From Salinispora mooreana (lineage in GTDB: Bacteria > Actinomycetota > Actinomycetes > Mycobacteriales > Micromonosporaceae): DNA of 64,000 nucleotides. The stretch's first letter is position 1. Each line of letters begins with the position of its first letter. Shown here one piece after another: positions 36,903 to 45,252 of the stretch. The notes beneath the pieces are model-generated. The model had not been told where the DNA came from, searched no databases, and saw only the letters and a list, made by a program, of their open reading frames with translations. The DNA lies in NCBI RefSeq assembly GCF_000379065.1, contig NZ_KB900614.1, positions 890,107-954,106 on the forward strand, in the 5' to 3' direction. Made by a program: the position numbers and the translations under genes.

Positions 36903-37319
36903 GTGCCGGTGACCGAAGCAAGCGCGGCCACCAGCGCTGCTGCCGACCTTCCCATCGACGGGCTCCTCGCCGCCGTCCCGATCGTGCTCTCCCTCCTCGT
37001 CGCGGGTTGGGCCCTCGTGGCGACGCTGCGGCACCGCGCCCCGGACCGGGCGCAGTTCGCGGGCTTGGCCGTGCTGGAAGCGGCTCTGCTCGTACTCACC
37101 GTCGTCACCCTGATCGCCCTCGGCGGTGGTCAGCGGCCGGACGAGCCGGGATCCTTCTTCGGCTACCTGGCCACCCTGGTCTGTCTACCCCCGCTGGCCT
37201 GGGTGCTGGCCCGAATGGAGCCCACCCGGTGGGGGTCGGCCATCGTCTGCACGATCTGCCTGGTCACCCCGGTGGTTCTGGTCCGACTCCAGCAGACCTG
37301 GACGGTGCTCGGTGGCTGA
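36903..37319 (+). CDS. Four-helix membrane protein of unknown function
   Basis: A 138-residue protein with about four hydrophobic helices (residues 20-42, 52-72, 84-102 and 112-132) and little else. No catalytic motif is recognised. GTG 36903 or the in-frame GTG two codons later could be the start, neither with a good ribosome binding site. Its TGA overlaps the start of the next membrane gene by eight bases, so the two are almost certainly translated together. Confidence 0.65.
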   Translation: MPVTEASAATSAAADLPIDGLLAAVPIVLSLLVAGWALVATLRHRAPDRAQFAGLAVLEAALLVLTVVTLIALGGGQRPDEPGSFFGYLATLVCLPPLAWVLARMEPTRWGSAIVCTICLVTPVVLVRLQQTWTVLGG

Positions 37320-37818
37320 CCCGCACCCCACCAAGCGCCCGCAACCCACCGAGCGGGCGCGGACCAATTCCGGCCCGGGCCGCCTCCTGATCGCGGTCTA
37401 CCTGCTCTTCGCCATCGCCGCCACCAGCCGGGCCGGCCTCCAGATCGCCACCCGGTTCGAGGCGGCGCCGATGGCGTACCTCCTCTCCGGCTTCGCCGCG
37501 GCGGTCTACATCGTGGCGGCGGTGGGGCTGGGCCGGGCCGGTCGCGCCGGCCGCCTGATCGCGCTGACCTGCTGCACGGTCGAGTTGGTCGGGGTGGTGG
37601 GTGTCGGTGCGGTCAGCCAGGCCCGGCCGGAGTTGTTCCCGGACGAGACAGTCTGGTCCGGCTTCGGCAGCGGGTACGGCTACATCCCGCTGGTGCTACC
37701 GGTGCTCGGTCTGCTCTGGCTCTGGCGTACCCGTCACGACCCCGACCGGACTGTGGCCAGCCGGCCGAGGCCGTCCCGGGTCGCGCCGGATCAGTCCTTC
37801 GGCCCGCCGGCGACGTAG
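37312..37818 (+). CDS. Second membrane protein of an overlapping pair
   Basis: A 168-residue protein starting at GTG 37312 (VADPHPTKRPQPTER), inside the previous gene. A basic N-terminus of about 25 residues is followed by four hydrophobic segments (RLLIAVYLLFAIAATS, AYLLSGFAAAVYIVAAVGLG, LIALTCCTVELVGVVGVGAV and YIPLVLPVLGLLWLW) and a basic tail. Not recognised as a named family. The last 28 bp overlap the 3' end of the convergent reductase gene, leaving no room for a terminator. Confidence 0.65.
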   Translation: MADPHPTKRPQPTERARTNSGPGRLLIAVYLLFAIAATSRAGLQIATRFEAAPMAYLLSGFAAAVYIVAAVGLGRAGRAGRLIALTCCTVELVGVVGVGAVSQARPELFPDETVWSGFGSGYGYIPLVLPVLGLLWLWRTRHDPDRTVASRPRPSRVAPDQSFGPPAT

Positions 37819-38546
37819 AGGACCTGCCCGGAGACGAACGACGCGCCCGCACTGGCCAGGAATGAGATGGTGTGCGCGATGTCCTCCGGGCGGCCCACCC
37901 GGCGGACCGGGATCTCCGCCTCCGCGTGTTTCTGCAGCGCCTCGAAGTCGACCTTCATTCGGGCGGCGGTCGCCGCGGTCATGTCGGTGACGATGAAACC
38001 CGGAGCGACCGCGTTGACCGTCACCCCGAACGGGCCCAACTCGATCGCGAGGGTCTTCGTGAAGCCTTGCAGACCGGCCTTGGCCGCGGCGTAGTTCGCC
38101 TGCCCCCGGTTGCCGAGCGCGGAGGTGCTGGAGAGGTTGACGATCCGACCCCACCGCTGCTCGACCATGTGCTGCTGGGTGGCCTGGCTGAACAAGAAGG
38201 CACCCCGCAGGTGCACGCCCAGCACCGTGTCCCAGTCGGCGTCGGACATCTTGAACAGCAGATTGTCCCGCAGCACACCGGCGTTGTTGACCAGGACGGT
38301 TGGCGCGCCGAGCTCGGCGGCTACCCGCTCGACGGCCGCCTCCACCTGGGCCCGGTCCGACACGTCCGCGCCGACGCCGAGCGCCCGCCCACCCGCGTCG
38401 GCGATGGCGGCGACGGTCGCACCGGTCGCGGACTCGTCGATGTCCACCACCGCTACGGCCAACCCGTCGGCGGCCAACCGCCGGGCGGTGGCCGCCCCGA
38501 TGCCCCGCGCTGCGCCGGTCACGATCGCGACCCGCTGCTCCGACAT
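37791..38546 (-). CDS. Short-chain dehydrogenase, FabG-like
   Basis: A 251-residue SDR. It has the cofactor motif TGAARGIGAATARRL, NNAG (in VLVNNAGVLRDN), and the active site Ser in NLSSTSALG with YAAAK (Tyr and Lys, four apart). It closely resembles 3-oxoacyl-ACP or acetoacetyl-CoA reductases. A location away from fatty acid synthesis genes suggests a secondary reductase. GGGAGG four bases before the ATG at 38544-38546. It overlaps the convergent membrane gene at its 3' end. Confidence 0.88.
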   Translation of the reverse strand: MSEQRVAIVTGAARGIGAATARRLAADGLAVAVVDIDESATGATVAAIADAGGRALGVGADVSDRAQVEAAVERVAAELGAPTVLVNNAGVLRDNLLFKMSDADWDTVLGVHLRGAFLFSQATQQHMVEQRWGRIVNLSSTSALGNRGQANYAAAKAGLQGFTKTLAIELGPFGVTVNAVAPGFIVTDMTAATAARMKVDFEALQKHAEAEIPVRRVGRPEDIAHTISFLASAGASFVSGQVLYVAGGPKD

Positions 38547-38563
38547 ACTACCTCCCAGTAACC

Positions 38564-38575
38564 TCGATCGATCGA
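38564..38575. promoter_or_regulatory. 12-bp palindrome upstream of the FabG-like gene
   Basis: TCGATCGATCGA, perfectly self-complementary, 18 bp before the start codon. Possible operator, but simple repeats of TCGA can arise by chance. Confidence 0.3.
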
Positions 38576-38680
38576 AGGAGCTTAACCCACTCGAGTCGAC
38601 CCGTTACCCGACCAGGAAGCAGTCGCCGCTCGGGCGCGCGACGGGTTGTCCGCCGCGCTACCGAGGGGGAGGAGCGGGCG

Positions 38681-38723
38681 AGCGGCCCTGGTTGACGCCG
38701 ACGGGAAGCCCACCAGGGCCGCT
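38681..38723 (-). terminator. Terminator after the GH16 glucanase gene
   Basis: A perfect 12-bp stem (38681-38692 with 38712-38723) with a 19-base loop, beginning eight bp past the glucanase stop. Confidence 0.7.
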
Positions 38724-38730
38724 TGCACCG

Positions 38731-40155
38731 CTAACGGCGGAAGGTGAACCAGTTGACGTTGACGAAGTCGTTCGGCTGGCCGCTGGTGAAGGTCAGGTAG
38801 ACCGGATGGCGACCGGTGGGGCCGGCAACGTTGCCGGGCACCGAACGCCAGCTCTGCCAGCCGCCGGTGCTGCCGATCGCGAAGCTGCCGATCGGTGGGC
38901 TGGTCGGGCTGTCCAGGCGCACCTCGACCAACCCGCTCACCCCGCTACCGGCGCCGGAGGCGATCCGAGCGACGAAATCCCGTGGTGGGACGGCACCGAA
39001 CTCGACGTTGTCGTAGCGGGCCCAGTCACCGTTGCGCAGGTAGCCGATGCTCTCCCCGCCCTCGGTGGCGTCCTCCACCTGAACGCCGTACTGGCCGTCG
39101 AACGACTCGGCCTCGATCGTCGCGTACGCGTCCCGCGCCCCACCCGGCGGTGGGGTGGTTGGTGGAGCGGTGGTCGGCGGGGCGGTGCCGGCGCCCCGGC
39201 TGTAGACCGCGACGTAGTCCACGAGCATCGGCCGGCCCGGCACCGTCGCGGCGGTCGGGGTGGTTCCCCCGGCGACACCATTCGGGAAGGCGCCACCCAT
39301 CGCCACGTTGAGCAGCAGGAAGTAGCCGTCGTGGCTGGTCATCTGCGACCAGGCCGGCTCACCGACCCGGGTCTGCGTCACCGTGTGGTATTGCTCGCCG
39401 TCGACGTACCAGCGCAGCTCCTGCGGGCTGACCGAGGCGTCCCACTCGAACCGGTAGGTGTGGAACGCCGACTGACAGGTGGCTCCCGGGCAGGTTCGGG
39501 CGGCACCGATACCGTTGAACTCGTCGCACGGTCCGCCCGGCGCGAAGCCGCAGTGCAGCACGCCCCAGACCGAGTTGATCCCGTTGACGTTCTCCATCAC
39601 GTCAAACTCGCCGACGCTCGGCCAGTTCTGGTAGTCACCCCGGTACGGCGACCCGAGCGCCCAGAACGCCGGCCAGTAGCCGGCCGCCGGAGCCCCGGTC
39701 ACATTCGGCACCTGGAGCCGGCCTTCGATCGCGAGGACACCTCCGGCCGGCGGCTTGAAGTCGGTCCGTACGGTCTCGATCCGGGCCGAGGTCCACCCGC
39801 CGGCCGACTCGCGCAGGGGGGTGATTCGTAGGTTGCCCGCACCATCGTGACTGAGGTTGGCGGTGCTGTCGGTATACGTCTGGATCTCACCGGTGCCCCA
39901 GTTGGGCGGGCCGCCGGGGTAGCTGGTGCCGAGGTCGATGATCCAGTTGGCCGAGGAGGGCAGGGTGCCGGCCGCGCCGTCGAAGTCGTCGCTCCAGACC
40001 AGACTCCAGCCGGGGGCGGGCGTGGGCACGGCGGCGTTCGCGGTGACCGCGACACCCGCCAGGGCAGTGGTGGTAAGGGCAGTGAACAGCGCCAACGCCA
40101 GTTGCTTCCGGCGTCTCGCGGGCAGGGCGGCAGGCGCCCCGGGCGGGGTGTGCAT
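38731..40155 (-). CDS. Secreted GH16 endo-beta-1,3-glucanase with C-terminal CBM6
   Basis: A 474-residue secreted enzyme. Residues 1-42 are a signal peptide (RRRK, hydrophobic core, ANA-A cleavage site). A GH16 domain (45-310) carries the catalytic GEFDVMENVNG with Glu183 as nucleophile, Asp185 and Glu188 as acid/base, the laminarinase type. A Thr/Pro linker (TTAPPTTPPP) leads to a CBM6 (about 345-474) that binds beta-glucan. It would degrade laminarin or similar beta-1,3-glucans. GAGAGG lies seven bases before the ATG. A LacI-type operator upstream implies sugar-induced expression. Confidence 0.93.
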   Translation of the reverse strand: MHTPPGAPAALPARRRKQLALALFTALTTTALAGVAVTANAAVPTPAPGWSLVWSDDFDGAAGTLPSSANWIIDLGTSYPGGPPNWGTGEIQTYTDSTANLSHDGAGNLRITPLRESAGGWTSARIETVRTDFKPPAGGVLAIEGRLQVPNVTGAPAAGYWPAFWALGSPYRGDYQNWPSVGEFDVMENVNGINSVWGVLHCGFAPGGPCDEFNGIGAARTCPGATCQSAFHTYRFEWDASVSPQELRWYVDGEQYHTVTQTRVGEPAWSQMTSHDGYFLLLNVAMGGAFPNGVAGGTTPTAATVPGRPMLVDYVAVYSRGAGTAPPTTAPPTTPPPGGARDAYATIEAESFDGQYGVQVEDATEGGESIGYLRNGDWARYDNVEFGAVPPRDFVARIASGAGSGVSGLVEVRLDSPTSPPIGSFAIGSTGGWQSWRSVPGNVAGPTGRHPVYLTFTSGQPNDFVNVNWFTFRR

Positions 40156-40180
40156 GAACGTACCTCTCTGGGGACGGGTC

Positions 40181-40196
40181 GAGAGAGCGCTCTCTC
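40181..40196. promoter_or_regulatory. LacI-family (CebR-like) operator upstream of the glucanase
   Basis: GAGAGAGCGCTCTCTC is a perfect 16-bp palindrome 26 bp upstream of the GH16 start. Its GAGCGCTC core equals that of the streptomycete CebR box (TGGGAGCGCTCCCA), so a LacI-family repressor released by an oligosaccharide probably controls the gene. No LacI-type regulator is in the window. It lies 98 bp from the divergent flavoenzyme gene. Confidence 0.75.
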
Positions 40197-40293
40197 CGAG
40201 TTGTACGTGCCCACCACCCAGTTGTCAATGTCGATCTCTCGAACCTCCGCTCAGCGCACCCGAGCCCGGGTCGATCCGTGACAGGATGAGTTG

Positions 40294-41664
40294 GTGGCAG
40301 AACGGTTAATCGTCATCGGCGGCGATGCCGCCGGGATGGCGGCGGCGTCCCAGGCCCGCCGTCGCCGCGACCCGGACGACCTGGAGATCATTGCCTTCGA
40401 GCGGGGCCAGTTCACGTCCTACTCGGCCTGCGGCATCCCGTACTGGATCAGTGGTCTGGTGCCGCAGCGCGACCAGCTGATCGCCCGCGATCCGACGACC
40501 TTCCGCGAGCGGTTCGACATCGGAGTCCGGCTACGGCACGAGGTCACCGCGGTCGACCTGGACCGGCGCGAGGTAGTCGCCCGGGACCTGGCCAACGGCG
40601 GCGAGGTCCGCGAGCGATTCGACACCCTGGTCTACGCCACCGGTGCCCACCCGCTACGGCCCGCCTGGGCGCGCACCGGGGTGGAGGGCGTCTTCGGCGT
40701 GCAGACCCTCGACGACGGCGCCGCCCTCCGGGACTGGCTGGACACTGATCCGCGACCCCGCCAGGCGGTCGTGGTCGGCGGAGGCTACATCGGGGTCGAG
40801 ATGGCCGAGGCGCTGATCCAGCGCGGGCTGGCGGTCACCCTGGTCGAGAAGGCCAGTCAACCGATGTCGACGGTGGACCCGGACATGGCCAAGCTGGTCA
40901 ACGACGCCATGCACGGAGTGGGGGTGCAGATCCGCACCGACCTGGAGGTGACCGGCCTGCAGGAGCGAGACGGGCGGGTCTGCGCGGTGCTCACCTCCGA
41001 CGGACCGATCCCCGCCGACCTGGTCGTGCTCGGCCTCGGTGTCCGCCCCAACGTCGCGCTCGCCGAGGCCGCGGGGCTGCCGATCGGGCCCAGCGGGGCA
41101 CTGCGGGTGGACCGGCGCATGCGGGTACCCGGAGTTGACGACGTATGGGCCGCCGGTGACTGCGTGGAGTGCCTGCACCGGGTCAGCGGAATGCCCGTAC
41201 ACATCCCACTGGGCACGCACGCCAACAAGCAGGGCCGGGTCGCCGGCATCAACATCGGTGGCGGGTACGCGACCTTCCCCGGCGTGATCGGCACTGCGGT
41301 GATCAAGGTCTGTGACCTGGAGGTCGGCCGCACCGGGCTCCGGGAGCAGGACGCCGCGGCGGCGGGCTTCGAGTTCGTCTCGGTGATCACCGAGTCCACC
41401 AACCGCGCCGGCTACTTCCCCGGCTCCCGCCCGATGAGCGTCAAGCTCATCGCCGAACGGCCCACCGGGCGGCTCCTCGGCGCCCAGATCGTGGGCTGGT
41501 CGGAGGCGGCGAAACGGATCGACGCCTTGGCCGTGGCGCTCTGGAACGGCATGACGGTGGATGACATGACCGCCCTCGACCTCGGGTACGCCCCGCCGTA
41601 CTCACCGGTCTGGGATCCGGTGCTGATCGCCGCGCGTAAGGCCGTTGAGGCCCTCGGGCGGTGA
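40294..41664 (+). CDS. FAD-dependent pyridine nucleotide-disulfide oxidoreductase, CoA-disulfide reductase-like
   Basis: A 456-residue flavoenzyme. It has the FAD motif LIVIGGDAAGMAAA, the single active-site Cys in YSACGIPYWISG (Cys46), which forms a mixed disulfide with CoA or a sulfenate, the NAD(P)H motif VVVGGGYIGVEMAEAL, the second FAD motif VWAAGDC, and a C-terminal dimerisation domain with DLGYAPPYSPVWDP. No rhodanese domain is fused. It may be a CoA-disulfide reductase or NADH oxidase. GTG at 40294 lies seven bases after AGGA. Codon 5 is a TTA leucine codon (40306-40308), rare in such genomes. Confidence 0.88.
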   Translation: MAERLIVIGGDAAGMAAASQARRRRDPDDLEIIAFERGQFTSYSACGIPYWISGLVPQRDQLIARDPTTFRERFDIGVRLRHEVTAVDLDRREVVARDLANGGEVRERFDTLVYATGAHPLRPAWARTGVEGVFGVQTLDDGAALRDWLDTDPRPRQAVVVGGGYIGVEMAEALIQRGLAVTLVEKASQPMSTVDPDMAKLVNDAMHGVGVQIRTDLEVTGLQERDGRVCAVLTSDGPIPADLVVLGLGVRPNVALAEAAGLPIGPSGALRVDRRMRVPGVDDVWAAGDCVECLHRVSGMPVHIPLGTHANKQGRVAGINIGGGYATFPGVIGTAVIKVCDLEVGRTGLREQDAAAAGFEFVSVITESTNRAGYFPGSRPMSVKLIAERPTGRLLGAQIVGWSEAAKRIDALAVALWNGMTVDDMTALDLGYAPPYSPVWDPVLIAARKAVEALGR

Positions 41665-41724
41665 CGCGGGAGCACCTCCCCTTTCCGGCCGGAGCAGCCG
41701 GAGACTCCCCGCCGGGAGGTCTCT

Positions 41725-41762
41725 GCAATGAAACGCCGCCAAAGAGCCGTCAAACGCAATGA
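41725..41762. promoter_or_regulatory. Direct repeats upstream of the dimethylarginase gene
   Basis: GCAATGA occurs at 41725-41731 and 41756-41762, 31 bp apart (about three helical turns), and AAACG twice 21 bp apart between them, in a relatively AT-rich patch 120-160 bp before the start of the next gene. This phased arrangement could bind an Lrp/AsnC-type or similar regulator. Suggestive only. Confidence 0.35.
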
Positions 41763-41882
41763 TCTGACGACCAAAGCAACTTCCTACGGTGGATCCTGCT
41801 GACCTGCCCCACATACCGTGGAGCAACGGCGCCAGCCCGCGGGCCACGGTGGCCGGGCGCGCCCAACCCTGGGAGCAGGACA

Positions 41883-42698
41883 ATGCCGATGGACGCCACC
41901 CACCAGCGCTTCCTCATGTGCCGGCCGACATACTTCGCCGTTGACTACGCGATCAACCCGTGGATGGACCCGACCGCACCGGTCGACGTCGACCTGGCGA
42001 TCCGGCAGTGGGAGCAGCTACGCCAGACCTACCGGGATCTCGGCCACACCATCGAGGAGATCACCCCGCTACCGGGCCTACCCGACATGGTCTTCGCCGC
42101 CAACGGCGGCACGGTCCTCGGCGACCGGGCCATGGCGGTGCAGTTCCGGAACCCGCAGCGCGCCGACGAGGCACCCGCCTATCGGGCCTGGTTCGAAGCC
42201 GCCGGCTTCGAGGTGCACGATCCGAAGCACGTCAACGAGGGGGAAGGCGACATCCTGCTCGCCGGTGGCTACCTCCTCGCCGGCACCGGGTTCCGGACCG
42301 CGCACCCCGCCCATGCGCAGTTGCAGGAGGTCTTCGGCTACCCGGTTCTCACCATGCAGCTGGTGGACCCCCGCTTCTACCACCTGGACACCGCGTTGAC
42401 CGTGCTGGATGAGCGCACCGTCGCGTACCTCCCCGAGGCCTTCTCCCCCGGCAGCCAGGCAGTGCTGCGGCGACTCTTCCCGGACGCCGTACTCGCCAGC
42501 ATGGCCGACGCCATGGTCCTGGGCCTCAACGCGGTCGGCGACGGCCAGCACGTCGTCCTACCGGCGCAGGCCACCGGCTTGGCGGCGAAGCTCCGGGAGC
42601 GGGGCTACCAGACGATCGGGATCGACCTGTCCGAGCTGCGTAAGGCCGGCGGTGGCCCGAAGTGCTGCACGTTGCGACTCCGACAGGGAGGCGAATAG
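41883..42698 (+). CDS. Dimethylarginine dimethylaminohydrolase-like amidinohydrolase
   Basis: A 271-residue protein of the guanidino-group-modifying superfamily. Catalytic residues of the family are visible: PDMVFAANGG near residue 67, His167 in RFYHLDTAL and the nucleophile Cys261 in GGPKCCTL near the C-terminus. It should hydrolyse a guanidino group, converting dimethylarginine (or arginine itself) to citrulline or ornithine. It directly precedes an ornithine aminotransferase with no gap, so the pair forms an arginine-derivative degradation route. AGGA precedes the ATG closely. Confidence 0.88.
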   Translation: MPMDATHQRFLMCRPTYFAVDYAINPWMDPTAPVDVDLAIRQWEQLRQTYRDLGHTIEEITPLPGLPDMVFAANGGTVLGDRAMAVQFRNPQRADEAPAYRAWFEAAGFEVHDPKHVNEGEGDILLAGGYLLAGTGFRTAHPAHAQLQEVFGYPVLTMQLVDPRFYHLDTALTVLDERTVAYLPEAFSPGSQAVLRRLFPDAVLASMADAMVLGLNAVGDGQHVVLPAQATGLAAKLRERGYQTIGIDLSELRKAGGGPKCCTLRLRQGGE

Positions 42699-43913
42699 AT
42701 GATCAAAGACGAGGTACGGACGCCCGCGGCCGTGCGCGATGCGCAACGGTGGACAGCGCACAACTACCACCCGCTGCCGGTGGTCATCTCCTCGGCCGAG
42801 GGCACCTGGGTGACCGACGTGGACGGCCGCCGCTACCTGGACTGCCTGGCCGGCTACTCGGCGCTCAACTTCGGGCACCGCCACCCGAAGCTGGTCGAGG
42901 CCGCCCACGCCCAGCTGGACCGCCTCACCCTGACCAGCCGTGCCTTCATCCACGACCAGTTCGCCGACTTCTGTCGGGAACTTTCCCAGCTCTGCGGCAA
43001 GGAGCTGGTGCTGCCGATGAACACCGGGGCCGAGGCCGTCGAGACCGGCATCAAGGTGGCCCGCAAGTGGGGCTACCAGGTCAAGGGAGTCGCGGCGGAG
43101 CAGGCGAACATTGTGGTGGCCGAGGGCAACTTCCACGGTCGCACCACCACCATCGTCAGCTTCTCCACCGATGAGGACGCCCGCGCCGACTTCGGGCCGT
43201 ACACGCCAGGCTTCCGCCTCGTCGCCTACGGCGACCTGGCGGCGCTGACCGCCGCCATCGACGAGAACACCGTCGCGGTGCTGCTCGAGCCGATCCAGGG
43301 CGAGCAGGGGGTCATCGTGCCACCGGCCGGCTACCTGCCGGGCGTACGGCGGGTCTGCACCGACCGGAACGTGCTCCTCCTCGCCGACGAGATCCAGTCC
43401 GGCCTCGGCCGCACCGGCACCACGTTCGCCTGCGAACACGAAGATGTCGTGCCGGACATGTACCTACTCGGCAAGGCCCTCGGCGGCGGCATCGTGCCGG
43501 TCTCGGCCGTCGCGGCGGATGCCGGCGTGCTCGGCGTGCTCCAACCGGGCCAGCACGGCTCCACCTTCGGCGGGAACCCCCTCGCCGCCGCGGTCGCCAC
43601 CGAGGTTGTCCGGCTGCTGGCCACCGGCGAGTTCCAGCGCCGCTCCACCGAGCTCGGCGCCCGGTTGCACGCCGGGCTCCAGGCACTGGTCGGCAAGGGT
43701 CTGCTCGCGGTCCGGGGCCGCGGGCTCTGGGCCGGCCTGGACATCGACCCGGCCCTGATGACCGGGCGGGAGGCGAGCGAACGGCTGATGAGCCGCGGCG
43801 TCCTCGTTAAGGACACCCACGGCTCCACCATCCGCCTGGCCCCACCCCTGGTCATCACCGAGGAAGAGACCGACTACGCGGTGGCTCAGCTCGCTGCGAT
43901 CCTCACCGAGTAG
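42699..43913 (+). CDS. rocD: Ornithine aminotransferase
   Basis: A 404-residue class III PLP aminotransferase that converts ornithine and 2-oxoglutarate to glutamate semialdehyde and glutamate. It has LPMNTGAEAVETGIK for phosphate binding, the FHGRT segment, LLLADEIQSGLGRTG with the Asp that pairs with the PLP ring, and the Schiff-base lysine in LLGKALGGG. Its ATG follows the TAG of the preceding gene immediately. A shared terminator with the convergent FHA gene follows. Confidence 0.92.
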   Translation: MIKDEVRTPAAVRDAQRWTAHNYHPLPVVISSAEGTWVTDVDGRRYLDCLAGYSALNFGHRHPKLVEAAHAQLDRLTLTSRAFIHDQFADFCRELSQLCGKELVLPMNTGAEAVETGIKVARKWGYQVKGVAAEQANIVVAEGNFHGRTTTIVSFSTDEDARADFGPYTPGFRLVAYGDLAALTAAIDENTVAVLLEPIQGEQGVIVPPAGYLPGVRRVCTDRNVLLLADEIQSGLGRTGTTFACEHEDVVPDMYLLGKALGGGIVPVSAVAADAGVLGVLQPGQHGSTFGGNPLAAAVATEVVRLLATGEFQRRSTELGARLHAGLQALVGKGLLAVRGRGLWAGLDIDPALMTGREASERLMSRGVLVKDTHGSTIRLAPPLVITEEETDYAVAQLAAILTE

Positions 43914-43926
43914 CCCTCGTGCCCCC

Positions 43927-43962
43927 GCAGGGGTGCCGGTCCGGGTGACCCGGCACCCCTGC
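43927..43962. terminator. Bidirectional terminator between rocD and the FHA gene
   Basis: A perfect 13-bp stem (43927-43939 with 43950-43962) and 10-base loop centred in the 57-bp gap between two convergent stops. Confidence 0.85.
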
Positions 43963-43970
43963 CGGGCCGG

Positions 43971-45122
43971 TCACCGCGGCAGGCGCATCGCCATCGTCGG
44001 CGCCTCGGCCATCACCGAGGCCGGGGTGTGCGGCGCGCCAGTCGGCAGTTCATCCGGGCGCCCGACCTGCACGCCCGGGTACAGCTCCACCATCTCCCCC
44101 TCGGTCAGCACCCGAGACTGCTGCGGCGCCAGCGGAACCCGCTCCGCCTCCACCACCGACCCGTTCGGCCGGATCCCCGAGCCGTTGGTGCTCACGTCGG
44201 TGACGACGATCTCGCCGACGCGCAACTCCAGGCGCAGGTGGCTGCGGCTGATCCACCGGCGGGCCTCGTCGTTGAGCCACTGACCGAGGACGATCCCGCC
44301 GTCAGCCTCTGGAGCACGCCCGACCAGCACCGGTTCGGAGTCGGTGAGCACGAACCGACGCCGGATCAGGCCACCGACCCGGACCGCCAACATCGCCGAC
44401 CGAGGACGCGGACCCGCGTCGCTGAGCCGAGCGCCGTGCCGGGGGCAGGTCGGCACTCCGCCGCGCAGGCTGGGCGGCGGCTGCGTCACCGGGCTGCGAT
44501 CGCTGACCGCGGCCAGATCGGCGAAGGCCCCACCCCCACCGCCCTGACCGAAGAGCGCGCACGGGGACTCGGGGCACCGCCAGTGCCGCGCCAACAGCTT
44601 GTTGCCGGCCACGGAGCGGTCCCCGGCGGAGAGAGTGCCCCCGCCACCGACGTGTGCGACGAAGGTCGGCCCACCCTGCGCGGGCACCGGGGCGACCACC
44701 CGGCCGGGCTGGTCGGCCACCCAGGGGTAGCGTCCCCGCAACCCGTCGAACCGGGCCCGGCTCAGCACCGGAAGCCCGAGCAGGTCAGCGACCTCCAGCA
44801 TCCGACCACCGGGATTGTCGAGCACCTCCACCAAGCCGTCGTCGGCCCACCGCCGCACCACCATCCGCTCGTTCGACGTCAGGTCGGCGTCGGAGAGCAC
44901 GCCCCGGTGCACCACCGCGTAGACCGGGACGCTGTCCTCCTCCAGGTGACGCGACAGGGCGTCAATCACCATGCCGAGGCGGAGCAGACTGGCTGGCCGG
45001 CCGCCGTCAATGTCCTGGTACCGGATCACCTCGGCCAGGTCGAGCACCGCGCGGGTCAGCCAGGGGTCGGTGGACACCCGGCCCTCAATGGCGTCCAGCA
45101 CCTTACTGATCTCGAATCTCAT
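43971..45122 (-). CDS. FHA-domain protein with Cys/His cluster
   Basis: A 383-residue cytoplasmic protein. Residues 1-125 are a helical and mixed domain I do not recognise. A middle section around 165-250 has two glycine runs and two Cys pairs (RCPESPC, and CPRHGARL) that could bind zinc. Residues 260-345 form an FHA domain (VLVGRAPE, WISRSHLRLEL, VTDVSTNGSGIR), which binds phosphothreonine. FHA proteins act downstream of Ser/Thr kinases, but no kinase gene is in the window. The ATG at 45120-45122 has a GGGGGAG ribosome binding site; the upstream frame to 45227 is not used. Confidence 0.8.
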   Translation of the reverse strand: MRFEISKVLDAIEGRVSTDPWLTRAVLDLAEVIRYQDIDGGRPASLLRLGMVIDALSRHLEEDSVPVYAVVHRGVLSDADLTSNERMVVRRWADDGLVEVLDNPGGRMLEVADLLGLPVLSRARFDGLRGRYPWVADQPGRVVAPVPAQGGPTFVAHVGGGGTLSAGDRSVAGNKLLARHWRCPESPCALFGQGGGGGAFADLAAVSDRSPVTQPPPSLRGGVPTCPRHGARLSDAGPRPRSAMLAVRVGGLIRRRFVLTDSEPVLVGRAPEADGGIVLGQWLNDEARRWISRSHLRLELRVGEIVVTDVSTNGSGIRPNGSVVEAERVPLAPQQSRVLTEGEMVELYPGVQVGRPDELPTGAPHTPASVMAEAPTMAMRLPR

Positions 45123-45252
45123 CGGATCTCCCCCACGAAGGTCGCCCTCCGCCCGGTGCGCACGTCTACCATGAGCCGACCCTACCGGCACCGCCGGCCC
45201 GGAGCTGACCAGCGGTGTCGGCACCACCTCGCTGCCGAGGCACGCTACTCAC

